Assembly: GCF_002803845.1 (NCBI RefSeq)
Contig: NZ_CP024985.1
Coordinates: 2,852,001-2,916,000, forward strand
Length of the DNA: 64,000 nucleotides
Direction: 5' to 3'
From: Streptomyces lavendulae subsp. lavendulae
GTDB lineage: Bacteria; Actinomycetota; Actinomycetes; Streptomycetales; Streptomycetaceae
Below, piece by piece: positions 55,574 through 64,000 of this stretch. Positions within the stretch are counted from its first letter, which is position 1; every line of letters begins with the position of its first letter. Position numbers and translations under genes: made by a program. The notes beneath the pieces are model-generated. The model saw nothing but the letters and a program-made list of their open reading frames with translations. It had not been told where the DNA came from and searched no databases.

Positions 55574-56218
55574 CTACTGGGCGGCCGTCGGGAGGGCCAC
55601 GAGGAGGTCGAAGTACATGAGGCCGAACACCAGGACGCCGAGGACGCCGAGGGCGACGGCGGCCCAGGAGACGGAGCGGACCCAGACCGGCAGGACCCGG
55701 CCGGGGGTACCGAAGGCGGGGCGGGCCAGGACGAAGGCGGCGAGGAGGAGGGCGAGGGTGGACAGGACACCGTTGACGAGGGCGGTCATGTGCCAGGCGT
55801 CGCCGTACAGGGCGGCGATCTTCTCCTTGGCGGTGGTCGCGTTGACCGACTCGATCTGGCCGATGAGCGTCTGGCGTTCGGCGATCACGCGGGACACCCA
55901 GCTGCCGCTGAGGGCGACGAGCCCGAGGCCGGCGGCGACGATGGAGGTGGCCGCGGCGCCGACTCCGGAGCCGTGCCCGGAGTCCTCCCCGTCCGCCGCG
56001 TCCTCGTCGAACTCCGCGTCCTCGTCCCCGGCGGCCCCGGCCTCGGCCGCGGCCGGGGTCTCGGTCGCGGCCGCGGCCTCGACGGCCGGCTCGGCGGCCC
56101 CGTCGGCGGGGGCGGCCCCTTCGGCCGCGGTGGTGGCGGCCGCGGTGTCCGGCGCCGCCTGCTCCCCGGCGGCGTCCGTCTCGGCGGCGGTCGGGGCGAG
56201 GGTCTTCGTGGTGTCCAT
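55574..56218 (-). CDS. Membrane protein with Ala/Glu-rich N-terminal tail
   Basis: Protein of 214 residues from ATG 56218. The first 85 residues are Ala, Glu and Thr-rich and acidic, without structure. About three hydrophobic helices follow: GAAATSIVAAGLGLVALSGS, ALVNGVLSTLALLLAAFVLA and VSWAAVALGVLGVLVFGLMY. No family recognised. The frame start at 56266 has no ribosome site. Confidence 0.75.
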   Translation of the reverse strand: MDTTKTLAPTAAETDAAGEQAAPDTAAATTAAEGAAPADGAAEPAVEAAAATETPAAAEAGAAGDEDAEFDEDAADGEDSGHGSGVGAAATSIVAAGLGLVALSGSWVSRVIAERQTLIGQIESVNATTAKEKIAALYGDAWHMTALVNGVLSTLALLLAAFVLARPAFGTPGRVLPVWVRSVSWAAVALGVLGVLVFGLMYFDLLVALPTAAQ

Positions 56219-56321
56219 GGCGGGCACCGTAGGCGGCGTTTCTGAGAGGTTCCTGAGAGGGCTCACGGCGTGGGCCCGGTGGCGGGCCGCGGGCTCCGGG
56301 CGGCGCCCGCGGCCCCGGCGG

Positions 56322-56876
56322 CTACACGGCGGGGGTGGCGGTCCATTCGTGGGCCAGGAGCGACCAGACCTCGGTGTCCTGGCGGACGCCCCGGTGGAGG
56401 TGGTTCTGCCGCATGACGCCCTCGCGGGTCATGCCGAGGCGTTCGGCGACCGCGATGCTCTTCTTGTTGCCGGTGGCCACGTGCCATTCCACGCGGTGCA
56501 TGCCGCGCTCGCGCACGGCCCAGTCGATCAGGACCCGGCAGGCCTTGGTGACCAGGCCCCGGCCGGCTCCGGCGGGCTCCATCCAGCAGCCGACCTCGCA
56601 GTTGCCGGAGGCGGCGTCGAAGCTCGGGAAGAGGACCCCGCCGACGAGGGTGCCGTCCACGCGGATGCCGTACAGGCGGCGTCCGTCGGCGGCCGCGGAC
56701 TCAGCGTTCGCGCCGAGCAGGCGGCGGGCGGATTCGAGGTCGGTGGCGCGGTCCGGGAAGCCCACGTACTGGCCGATGAACTCGCGGCCGCGGTCGATGT
56801 GGGCCAGGAACTCCTCGGCGTGCCAGATCTCCAGCGGGAACAGCTGGGCGTCGTCGGCGAGGTCTATCGCGAACAT
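56322..56876 (-). CDS. GNAT N-acetyltransferase, RimJ/RimL-like
   Basis: Protein of 184 residues. VGCWMEPAGAGRGLVTKACR is the acetyl-CoA site, HRVEWHVATGNKKSIAVAER then LGMTREGVMRQ is the typical RimJ/RimL/SpeG C-terminal half. It likely acetylates a protein N-terminus or a small amine. It lies 27 bases after the MMPL gene on the same strand, so the two may be co-transcribed. Confidence 0.9.
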   Translation of the reverse strand: MFAIDLADDAQLFPLEIWHAEEFLAHIDRGREFIGQYVGFPDRATDLESARRLLGANAESAAADGRRLYGIRVDGTLVGGVLFPSFDAASGNCEVGCWMEPAGAGRGLVTKACRVLIDWAVRERGMHRVEWHVATGNKKSIAVAERLGMTREGVMRQNHLHRGVRQDTEVWSLLAHEWTATPAV

Positions 56877-56903
56877 GCGTGCTTCCTTGCGGCTCGTAAC
56901 CGG

Positions 56904-59135
56904 TCAGCGGGACAGGGGGGCCGAGGGCGCGTGGTCCGCGTCCGGCCGCTGCGTCGGAAGTGTCGCACGGGGGCGGCACTCCGGGGGTTCGATGCTGATG
57001 CGGGGCAGCAGGCGGTCCAGGCGGCGGGGTATCCACCAGTTCGCCCCGCCGAGCAGGTGCATGAGGGCGGGGACGAGCAGGGTGCGCAGGACGAAGGCGT
57101 CGAGCGCGACGGCGGCCGCGAGGGCGATGCCGAACATCGCGATGAGGCGGTCGCCGCTGAGCACGAACGCCAGGAAGACGGAGATCATGATGACGGCGGC
57201 GGAGTTGATCACGCGGCTGGTCTCGGCGAGTCCCACCCGGACGGCCCGCCGGTTGTCACCGGTCTCCAGCCATTCCTCGTACATCCGGCTGACCAGGAAC
57301 ACCTGGTAGTCCATGGAGAGCCCGAACAGCACGGACACCATGATCACCGGGAGGAAGGGTTCGATCGGGCCGGCGCTGCCCAGGCCCATCAGCTCGCTCC
57401 CCCAGCCCCATTGGAAGATCACGACGACCACGCCGAAGGAGGAGGCGACGGCCGCGACGTTCATGGCGGCCGCCTTGAGCGGGATGCCGAGGGAGCGGAA
57501 GGCCAGCAACAGCAGCAGGCAGCCCAGGGCGATGACCACCCCGACGAAGAGGGGCAGCTTGCCGACGATCACGCCGGCGAAGTCGTCGTAGCCGGCCGTC
57601 ACCCCGCCGACGTGGGCCTCCATGGTGCTGCCCTGCGCGGCGCGCGGGATGACGTCCCGGCGCAGGGTGTCGACCAGCTCGCTCGTGGCCCGGGACTGCG
57701 GCGCGGAGCGCGGTACGACCGTCAGGACGGCGGTGTCCGCGCTGCGGTTGAAGACGGCGGGACCGACGGAGGCGACGTTCCCGGTGGTGCGCAGGGCCTC
57801 GGTCAGCCGGTCGACGGCGACGTGGTCGCCGGCCCCGTCGAGGCGGGCGACGATCGCCAGCGGGCCGTTCGTACCGGGCCCGAACCCCTCGGCCAGCAGG
57901 TCGTACGCCTTGCGGGTGGTGGATCCGGCCGGGTTGTTGCCCTGGTCGGAGGTGCCGAGGTGGAGCGAGAGGGTGGGCAGCGCCAGCACAAGCATGACCA
58001 GCGTGGCGAGCAGGCCGAGCGGCTTGGGGTGGCGCTCCACGAAGGCGGACCAGCGGGCGGCGAATCCCGTCGGCGACTCCGCGCGGGGGCCGTCGGCGGC
58101 GAGCCTGCGGCGTTCGCGGCGCGAGAGGGCCCGGGGGCCTATGTACGAGAGGAGGGCGGGCAGCAGGGTGACGGAGGCCGCCACCGTGAGCACCACGGTG
58201 AGGGAGGCGGCCAGCGCGACGCCGTCGAGGAAGTTCAGCCGCAGCACCAGCATGCCGAGCAGGGCGATGCAGACGGTGGCCCCGGCGAAGACGACGGCCC
58301 GGCCCGTGGTGGCGACGGCGTTCTCGGCGGCCTCGGCGACGGTGAGCCCGCGGGTCAGTCCCTTGCGGTGCCGGGTGACGATGAACAGGGCGTAGTCGAT
58401 GCCGACGCCCAGGCCCACGAGGGTGCCCAGCATCGGCGCGAAGTCGGCGACGGGCATGGCGTGCCCGAGGAGGGTGATCCCGAAGTAGGCGCTGCCCACG
58501 CTCACCAGGGCGGTCGCGATGGGCAGCAGGCTCGCGGCCAGGGAGCCGAAGGCGAGGAAGAGCACCACCGCGGCGATGAGGACGCCGATGACCTCGGCGA
58601 GGTGGGCGCTGGGAGCCTCGGTCAGCCCTATCGCGCGGCCGCCGAGTTCGACCTGGAGACCGTCGGCCAGGGTGGCCGGGTTCCGGACGGTGTCCACGAC
58701 CGCCTCGGCCTGGGAGCGGGGTACGGAGTCGGCCGGCCGGTCGAAGGTGACGACGGCGTAGGCGGTGCGGCCGTCGGGGCTGATCTGCGCGGCTCCGGCG
58801 GGCCCCGGCCCGTAGGGTCCGGCGACCGATCCGACGCCGGGCAGGGCGGCGACGGCGTCCAGGGCCCGGGTCATGCGCCGTTCGACGTCCGGGGTGCGCG
58901 CGCTCTGGTGGTCCGGGGTCCGCCACACGATGGTGTCGGTGTCGCCGCCCCGGCCGTGGAAGCCCTCGCGCAGGAGGGCGTTGGCCTTCGCGGACTCCGT
59001 GCCGGGGACCTCGTAGTCGTTGGAGAACGCGGTTCCGGCCGCGCCGGCCGCGGCGGCGGTGGCGCCGAGGGCGAGCAGCCAGATCAGGACGGTGACCAGT
59101 CGGTGCCGCATGCACCACCGTGCGATTGCTGCCAA
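56904..59135 (-). CDS. MMPL/RND family transporter
   Basis: Membrane protein of 743 residues with about 12 segments in two halves and two outer loops, as in actinobacterial MMPL lipid exporters. GLGVGIDYALFIVTRHRKGL and FGLSMDYQVFLVSRMYEEWL are the paired family motifs with the proton-relay Asp-Tyr pairs. The substrate may be a lipid or an antibiotic. ATG 59135 is placed well before the first segment. Confidence 0.93.
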   Translation of the reverse strand: MAAIARWCMRHRLVTVLIWLLALGATAAAAGAAGTAFSNDYEVPGTESAKANALLREGFHGRGGDTDTIVWRTPDHQSARTPDVERRMTRALDAVAALPGVGSVAGPYGPGPAGAAQISPDGRTAYAVVTFDRPADSVPRSQAEAVVDTVRNPATLADGLQVELGGRAIGLTEAPSAHLAEVIGVLIAAVVLFLAFGSLAASLLPIATALVSVGSAYFGITLLGHAMPVADFAPMLGTLVGLGVGIDYALFIVTRHRKGLTRGLTVAEAAENAVATTGRAVVFAGATVCIALLGMLVLRLNFLDGVALAASLTVVLTVAASVTLLPALLSYIGPRALSRRERRRLAADGPRAESPTGFAARWSAFVERHPKPLGLLATLVMLVLALPTLSLHLGTSDQGNNPAGSTTRKAYDLLAEGFGPGTNGPLAIVARLDGAGDHVAVDRLTEALRTTGNVASVGPAVFNRSADTAVLTVVPRSAPQSRATSELVDTLRRDVIPRAAQGSTMEAHVGGVTAGYDDFAGVIVGKLPLFVGVVIALGCLLLLLAFRSLGIPLKAAAMNVAAVASSFGVVVVIFQWGWGSELMGLGSAGPIEPFLPVIMVSVLFGLSMDYQVFLVSRMYEEWLETGDNRRAVRVGLAETSRVINSAAVIMISVFLAFVLSGDRLIAMFGIALAAAVALDAFVLRTLLVPALMHLLGGANWWIPRRLDRLLPRISIEPPECRPRATLPTQRPDADHAPSAPLSR

Positions 59136-59330
59136 CGGACGTGCTCCCTGGTGGTTCGGATCTTCAGCGGGAGGCGGCCCGGCGCAAAGAACTCGTGAAC
59201 TCGTGAACTGCTGGATTTGTGAAGAGACGGGGTGGTCTACACCTCAAAACGCCACGATGTCAGCGTTCGGTGATCGTTGGCCCGTTTCGTGTGCACCGTC
59301 ACAGGCCCGCACGGGGTCGGGGAGCCTTGG

Positions 59331-59747
59331 TCAGGGGGTGGACGGGACGGACGGCCGGTCGGAAGGCGGGTCGGTCGGCGGGTCGGCGCGGTAGCCGGGG
59401 ACCGAGGGCCAGCGCACGGTGAGGACCACCGCGTCCTCCTCGGCGTACCAGGAGTGGTCGACCCCGCGCCCCCAGACCACGTAGTCCCCCTGCTCGGCGA
59501 GGACCACGGTCCGTCCGGGGAACTCCAGCCGGAACCGTCCGCTGATGAGGACCTGGAGCGCGGTGCGGTGTTCGCCGGTGACCCACCGGGCGCGTTCCTC
59601 GCCCCGGGGATGGACGCCCCACTTGATCTCGACGTCCTCGCTGTGGCGGGGGTCGCCGGTCTCCTTGAAGTGCCCGAGGAGCCAGCCCCGGTCGGCGGCG
59701 GCGTCGGGCCCGGCCTTGCCGGTGTAGATCATCGGTTCGTGGTTCAC
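59331..59747 (-). CDS. Cupin domain protein
   Basis: Small beta-barrel protein of 138 residues. LQVLISGRFRLEFPGRTVVL and DYVVWGRGVDHSWYAEEDAV carry the two cupin motifs, though the metal His set looks incomplete (one His in motif 2). The C-terminus is a Pro/Asp/Ser tail. GTG 59747 or ATG 59732 is the start. It is divergent from a GNAT gene by 54 bases. Function unknown. The 195 bases on its left hold only a short AACTCGTG direct repeat. Confidence 0.75.
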   Translation of the reverse strand: MNHEPMIYTGKAGPDAAADRGWLLGHFKETGDPRHSEDVEIKWGVHPRGEERARWVTGEHRTALQVLISGRFRLEFPGRTVVLAEQGDYVVWGRGVDHSWYAEEDAVVLTVRWPSVPGYRADPPTDPPSDRPSVPSTP

Positions 59748-59801
59748 GGGCCGAGGCTATTGCAGTTGTGGAAGCGGACCGGCACCTGGTGAGCTGGCCC
59801 G

Positions 59802-60611
59802 ATGACGATGGATCAGGACGAACTGCTGAAGGTGCGCGACCGCTACGACGCGGAAATGCGGCGCGACGCCGTGCCCGACGCCGCGAACGCGCGGGTGGAA
59901 CGGGTGGGTGCGGTCGTCCGGCAGACCGTGCCGGGGCTGGGCTGGAACGGCGTGCTGTGGTCGGACCTCGACGCGGACACGGCGGACGCGGAGATCGCGG
60001 CGCAGGTGGCACACTTCAGGGCCCACGCGGACGCCGGGGGTGACGGGGAGTTCGAGTGGAAGCTCTACTCCCACGACCGGCCCGCCGACCTCGGGGACCG
60101 GCTGCGGGCGGCGGGCTTCGTGCCGGAGCCGCCGGAGACCCTACTGGTGGGCCGGACCGGGGACCTCGCCGCGCTGTCGGTGGAACCGCCGGAGGGGATC
60201 ACCCTTCGGGTGGTCACGGACGAGGCCGGGGTGGACCTGATGATGGAGGTCCACCGGCGGGCCTTCGGCAGGGAGCGGCCGCGGATCCGGGAGCAGATGC
60301 TGAACCTGCTGCGGGACGAACCGGACACGATCGAGGCCGTGCTGGCGATGGCCGGCGAGGTTCCCGTCAGCGCGGCCCGCATGGAGATGCGGCCCGGCTG
60401 CTCCTTCGCCGGCCTGTGGGGCGGCGGGACCGACCCGCAGTGGCGCGGGCGGGGCATCTACCGCCTGCTGGTGGCCCACCGCGCCCGCGTCGCGGCGGCC
60501 CGCGGCATCCCGTACCTCCAGGTGGACGCCTCGGACGACAGCCGCCCCATCCTGGAGCGCCTGGGCTTCGGCGTCCTGGGCGTGACGACCCCGTACCTCC
60601 GGCGGCGCTGA
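59802..60611 (+). CDS. GNAT N-acetyltransferase
   Basis: Protein of 269 residues. The N-terminal 120 residues are a degenerate GNAT-like part; the C-terminal half has GGTDPQWRGRGIYRLLVAHR as the acetyl-CoA site and YLQVDASDDSRPILERLGF as the end of the fold. Two-part GNATs of this kind occur in actinobacteria. The substrate is unknown. Confidence 0.88.
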   Translation: MTMDQDELLKVRDRYDAEMRRDAVPDAANARVERVGAVVRQTVPGLGWNGVLWSDLDADTADAEIAAQVAHFRAHADAGGDGEFEWKLYSHDRPADLGDRLRAAGFVPEPPETLLVGRTGDLAALSVEPPEGITLRVVTDEAGVDLMMEVHRRAFGRERPRIREQMLNLLRDEPDTIEAVLAMAGEVPVSAARMEMRPGCSFAGLWGGGTDPQWRGRGIYRLLVAHRARVAAARGIPYLQVDASDDSRPILERLGFGVLGVTTPYLRRR

Positions 60612-60671
60612 CGGGAACCGGGTGTCCGGAACTCCTTTGCCGGGCGGGGACGAGGGGGCAGGATCTTGGGC

Positions 60672-61172
60672 ATGAAACGCATCGACCCTCCGCTGACCGG
60701 GACCGAACGCGAGACGCTGCGCGCGTACCTCGACTTCCACCGGGCCACCCTCGCCCTGAAGTGCGAGGGCCTCACCGACGAGGAACTGCGCCGCCCGGCC
60801 TCACCGCCGTCGACCCTCTCGCTGCTCGGTCTGGTCCGGCACATGGCGGAGGTGGAGCGGCAGTGGTTCCGCCGCACGATCGGCGGAGCGGTCGTGCCGC
60901 ACCTGTGGTCCGCGGAGCACGACTTCCAGGCCGCCTACGACGCCTCCCGCTCGACCCGGGCCGAGGCGTTCGCCGCGTGGGAGGCGGAGGTCGAGCACTC
61001 CCGCGCCGTCGAGGCCGCCGCCGCTTCCCTGGAGGTGACGGTGCACGTCCCGAAGTGGGGGGCGGACGCCTCGCTGCGGCTGGTGATGCTGCACATGATC
61101 CACGAGTACGCCCGCCACAACGGCCACGCGGACTTCCTCCGCGAGGCCGTCGACGGCACCGTGGGGGCCTGA
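60672..61172 (+). CDS. DinB/DUF664 family protein
   Basis: Helical bundle protein of 166 residues from ATG 60672; TTG 60666 is possible. His residues in LGLVRHMAEVERQWF and LVMLHMIHEYARHNGHADFL match the metal-binding triad of the DinB/DUF664 family, which includes thiol-dependent transferases and many stress proteins. It is 60 bases after the acetyltransferase and may be co-transcribed. Confidence 0.9.
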   Translation: MKRIDPPLTGTERETLRAYLDFHRATLALKCEGLTDEELRRPASPPSTLSLLGLVRHMAEVERQWFRRTIGGAVVPHLWSAEHDFQAAYDASRSTRAEAFAAWEAEVEHSRAVEAAAASLEVTVHVPKWGADASLRLVMLHMIHEYARHNGHADFLREAVDGTVGA

Positions 61173-61197
61173 GCCCCCGGAACGCGGATGCTCAGGC

Positions 61198-61684
61198 TCA
61201 GGCCGGACGCCAGTAGCCCAGTGCGTGCACGCGCTGCTTCGGCAGGCCGAGGTCCTTGCGCAGGTACGCCGTCAGGGCGCGGGTGGTGGCGGTGTCGCAG
61301 GCCGGCCAGACGTACGCCGAGGCCGGGTCCGGGCCGAGCAGCTCCGGCAGTTCGGCCCGGACCCGGTCGGCCGGGGCCGTGCCGCCGCGCGGCACCCGCC
61401 GGACGTCGCGCGGGGCCGCGCCGGCCCGGACGGGCAGCCCCGCGTCCGAGGGGTGCTGCGTCTCGAACCGGACGGTGGCTTCGAGGGTGTCACGGGGCCG
61501 GGCCCCGAGCGCCCACCGGCTCGCGAGACCGTCGTGCAGGACGAACTGGAAGGCGAAGGTCCCGGCGGCCGGATCGGGGTCGACCAGGGTGTAGGCCCGC
61601 TGGTGCGGCCTGCCGCCGCCCCCGAACCAGGCGCGGACCCACATCGTCGGGTGCGCGGCTCCCAGCCCCCTTGCCGACCGCCAT
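61198..61684 (-). pseudogene. Decayed siderophore-interacting (SIP) flavoprotein gene
   Basis: The frame 61198-61644 reads MWVRAWFGGGGRPHQRAYTL and ends CDTATTRALTAYLRKDLGLP then KQRVHALGYWR, both ends typical of SIP/ViuB ferric-siderophore reductases. The normal protein is about 250-280 residues; here the FAD part begins late and the central nucleotide-binding core of about 40 residues is missing between TLEATVRF and the segment DAGLPVR. Upstream, HPT precedes MWVR in frame, and a good ATG at 61684 (MAVGKG) is out of frame by one base across a run of five G at 61666-61670. This suggests a frameshift plus deletion. A short active protein is not fully excluded. Confidence 0.7.
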
Positions 61685-61713
61685 GTCCGCCCCTTCCCCC
61701 CGCACCCTTATAG

Positions 61714-61732
61714 TTAGGGCAGCCTAACCTAA
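61714..61732. promoter_or_regulatory. DmdR/IdeR iron box
   Basis: TTAGGGCAGCCTAACCTAA matches the 19-base consensus TTAGGTTAGGCTAACCTAA except in the left centre. It lies between the SIP remnant and the acylase gene, 18 bases before the acylase GTG, so iron should repress the acylase and once also the SIP gene. Confidence 0.85.
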
Positions 61733-61749
61733 GACACTGGGGGAAGAGT

Positions 61750-63927
61750 GTGAGCAGTGTGACTACCGAGGCCTACGAGGTCTACCGCGACAGCTGGGGC
61801 ATCCCCCACCTCCGCGCGTCCGACGCCCTCCGGCTCTCCTACGCCCAGGGCCGCGTCACGGCCGTGGACAGGGCCTGGCAGCTGGAGGTCGAGCGGCACC
61901 GCGCCCAGGGCTCCAGCGCCTCGTTCCTCGGGCCCGACTGCGTCACCTGGGACCGGTTCGCCCGCCAGGCCCGCCTCGACGACACCGCCCGGCGCTGCCA
62001 CGAGGCCCTCGACCCGGACACCGCGGCCTGGGTCCGCGCCTACGTCGACGGGGTCAACGCCGGCCTCGCCGAAGGCGCCGCCCGCGACGACCGGTTCGCG
62101 CGCACCGGCCACACCCCCACGCCCTGGGAGCCCTGGGTACCGCTGTCGATCTGGATCGGCACCCACATCCTCTTCGCGGGCTTCGCCACCAAGCTCTGGC
62201 GCGAGCGCGTGGCCCGCGCCCTGGGTCCCGGGGCCGCCACCCTCTTCGCGACGGACGGGCCGGGCACCGCGGGCAGCAACGGCTGGCTGGTCCCGCGCGA
62301 GCGGACCGCCACCGGCGCGGCGATCATCGCGGGCGACCCGCACCGGTTCATCGAGGACCCCGGCGTCTACCAGCAGATACGCCTGGCCTGCCCCGAGTTC
62401 GACGTCCTCGGCCTGGCGGTCCCCGGCGTCCCCGGGCTCGGCCACTTCGGGCACACGGGCGGCGTCGCCTGGGCGATCACCAACGCCATGGCCGACTACC
62501 AGGACCTCTACGTCGAGCGGCTCAGGAACACGGCCGACGGGGACGGGGTGGAGGCCCTCGGCCCGGACGGCACCTGGGAGCCGGTGACCCGGCACACGGA
62601 GACCGTCACCGTTGCCGGGGGCCCGGACGTGGAGGTCGAGGTCCTGGAGACCCGCCGCGGCCCGGTGATCATCCGCCCGGCCGACGAGGACGCCCCGGAC
62701 CTCGTGGACGCCGAGGACGCCGAGGACACCGAGTACGCCCCGGCCGCCACCGGCGCCCCCACAGACGCCCCGAACACCGCGGCCGCCCCCGACGCCCCCC
62801 AGACCCTCTCCCTCCGCTACCCGCCCCGCGTCCGCGCGGACCTCGGCTTCGCCGCCCTGCCCGCCCTGCTCCGCGCCCGCACCGTCGCCGACGTCGACCG
62901 CGCCCTCGACGGCTGGGCCGAGCCCGTCAACGTCGTCCACGCCGCCGACACCGAGGGCGGCCTCCTGCACCGCGTCGCGGGCGCCGTCCCGCTGCGCGAC
63001 CCCGCCAACCGGCTCCGCCCGGTGCCCGCCTGGGAGCCGCGGCACGCCTGGCAGGGCTGGACGGCGGCCCCCGCCGAGCCGGTGCAGGGCTTCGCCGTCA
63101 TGGCGAACGCGCGCGGCATCGCCTCCCCCCTCGGCGTGGAGTTCGCGCCCCCGCACCGCGCCAACCGCATCCGCGCGCTGCTCAGCGGCTCGACGGACTG
63201 GACGCCCGGCGCGATGGCCGACGTACACCGGGACACGCACCTCGCGTCGGCCGAGCCCCTGCTCGCCCTGCTTCCCGCGCTCGACTCCCTCTCCCCGGCC
63301 GCCGAGAAGCTGCGGGCCCGACTGCTCGCGTGGGACCGGCACATGGAGGCCGACAGCACCGACGCCACCGTCTTCTCGGCCCTGCGCACCGCGACCGTAC
63401 GCCGTCTCGCGGCGGACCCGGTCTTCGCGGGGCTGGCCGGGGCCCCGGCCGGCCCCGACGTGTTCCACCCGTGGCTGTACCTGGTCCCGCGCGTCGGCTA
63501 CGCCCTGGAGAGGCTGCTCACCACCACCCTGCTGCCCGCCCTGGACCGGGCGGCGCACGTCCGCGCCGCCCTGGAGGAGACGGCCGCCGCGGACCTCCCC
63601 GACACCCCCTGGTCGGAGGTGCACGTCCTCGCCCCGTGGCAGGCGGTCCCCGACCCGCAGGCGCAGTGGCCCGGCCTCGGCGGCGACCACGACTGCGTCA
63701 ACGCCACCTCCTCCGTCCCCGGGTTCACCGACCGCACCGCCCGCGCCTCCGCGGCCCGCTACGTCTGGGACCTGGCCGAGCGCGAGAACAGCCTCTGGGC
63801 CGTCCCCCTGGGCGCGGACGGCGTCACCGGCTCCCCCCACCACCGCGACCAGCTCCCGCTCTGGGCCGACTGCGCCCTCGTCCCGGTCGTCACCGACTGG
63901 ACCCGTCTGACCAAGGAAACCGCATGA
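61750..63927 (+). CDS. Penicillin acylase family Ntn-hydrolase under iron control
   Basis: Protein of 725 residues of the penicillin/AHL/PvdQ acylase family. The start EVYRDSWGIPHLRASD is the family opening; the self-cleavage site is Gly175-Ser176 in TAGSNGWLVPRERTATG, and the Ser becomes the nucleophile of the beta chain; AGDPHR follows. NVVHAADTEG corresponds to the Asn/oxyanion region. Unlike most members it shows no signal peptide. The beta part has an Asp/Ala-rich insert near 315-345. Its iron box and its ATGA overlap with an acetyltransferase gene suggest a siderophore role, such as removing an acyl group. Relatives named DesG occur by some desferrioxamine clusters, as I recall. Confidence 0.85.
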   Translation: MSSVTTEAYEVYRDSWGIPHLRASDALRLSYAQGRVTAVDRAWQLEVERHRAQGSSASFLGPDCVTWDRFARQARLDDTARRCHEALDPDTAAWVRAYVDGVNAGLAEGAARDDRFARTGHTPTPWEPWVPLSIWIGTHILFAGFATKLWRERVARALGPGAATLFATDGPGTAGSNGWLVPRERTATGAAIIAGDPHRFIEDPGVYQQIRLACPEFDVLGLAVPGVPGLGHFGHTGGVAWAITNAMADYQDLYVERLRNTADGDGVEALGPDGTWEPVTRHTETVTVAGGPDVEVEVLETRRGPVIIRPADEDAPDLVDAEDAEDTEYAPAATGAPTDAPNTAAAPDAPQTLSLRYPPRVRADLGFAALPALLRARTVADVDRALDGWAEPVNVVHAADTEGGLLHRVAGAVPLRDPANRLRPVPAWEPRHAWQGWTAAPAEPVQGFAVMANARGIASPLGVEFAPPHRANRIRALLSGSTDWTPGAMADVHRDTHLASAEPLLALLPALDSLSPAAEKLRARLLAWDRHMEADSTDATVFSALRTATVRRLAADPVFAGLAGAPAGPDVFHPWLYLVPRVGYALERLLTTTLLPALDRAAHVRAALEETAAADLPDTPWSEVHVLAPWQAVPDPQAQWPGLGGDHDCVNATSSVPGFTDRTARASAARYVWDLAERENSLWAVPLGADGVTGSPHHRDQLPLWADCALVPVVTDWTRLTKETA

Positions 63928-64000
63928 TCAGCACCCGTACCCCCGTCCACACCCGCACCGTCGAGGGCTTCGGCACGATCACCATCACCCCCGTGGACCC
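63924..64000 (+). CDS. Acyl-CoA N-acyltransferase, siderophore type, N-terminal start only
   Basis: The frame starts at ATG 63924, overlapping the acylase stop as ATGA, and runs off the window after 25 codons (STRTPVHTRTVEGFGTITI). The opening resembles acetyltransferases of the IucB/RhbD siderophore group, which acylate hydroxylamines. With only the first part seen, the family call leans on context. Confidence 0.55.
   Translation, partial: MISTRTPVHTRTVEGFGTITITPVD

Overview
This window is GC-rich DNA (codon third positions almost all G or C) with the gene content of a Streptomyces chromosome core: conservon (cvn) GTPase operons, three-part acyl-CoA carboxylase parts, a GGDEF/EAL protein beside ilvB, a large LAL-type LuxR regulator, TAT-exported phospholipase C and many GTG starts. 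The gene order cvn - accB/accE - cimA - ilvE - leuB - proline catabolism - serA - ilvC/ilvN/ilvB resembles, from memory, a core segment of the S. coelicolor chromosome; this was not checked by a search. No rRNA, tRNA, CRISPR array, insertion sequence or prophage was found.

Layout. 1-6.9 kb: the end of one conservon and a complete second one (cvnA-cvnB-cvnC-cvnD), near-duplicates in tandem. 7-9.9 kb: a methyltransferase, a family 2 glycosyltransferase and an exported collagen-like protein. 9.9-14 kb: accE-accB (minus), a YceI protein (plus) and an exported membrane protein. 14-24.5 kb: branched-chain amino acid genes cimA, ilvE and leuB, interrupted by a four-gene minus-strand operon (ureAB fusion, urease-like alpha subunit, agmatine deiminase, TetR) that diverges from an NCS1 permease across a perfect palindrome. 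24.7-32.9 kb: LysR/oxidoreductase pair, phospholipase C, a three-gene operon that includes an aminoglycoside 2'-N-acetyltransferase homologue, a nitroreductase and two unknown genes. 33-37 kb: proline to glutamate catabolism with a divergent PucR regulator. 37-39.4 kb: TetR/MFS efflux pair around a 13-bp inverted repeat. 39.5-45.2 kb: serA, ilvC, ilvN and ilvB, with a classical leader peptide and attenuator ahead of ilvB. 45.2-61.2 kb: a composite c-di-GMP protein with a degenerate EAL domain, dehydrogenases, a glucose/sorbosone dehydrogenase-like lipoprotein, the LAL regulator, acetyltransferases and an MMPL transporter. 61.2-64 kb: a decayed siderophore-interacting gene, a good DmdR/IdeR iron box, a penicillin-acylase-family gene and the start of an acetyltransferase.

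How the genes work together. IlvB/IlvN, IlvC and IlvE supply most of the valine/isoleucine pathway; CimA with LeuB can feed 2-oxobutyrate to isoleucine through citramalate; AccB/AccE carboxylate short acyl-CoAs. Regulation can be read in several gaps: ribosome-mediated attenuation before ilvB and perhaps cimA, a cluster of alternating half-sites before leuB, and palindromes at TetR, LysR and PucR divergent promoters.

The best candidates for something new are the urease-like operon, whose enzyme keeps the metal ligands but has changed substrate loop and flap and lacks linked accessory genes, and the iron-box acylase/acetyltransferase pair at the right edge.
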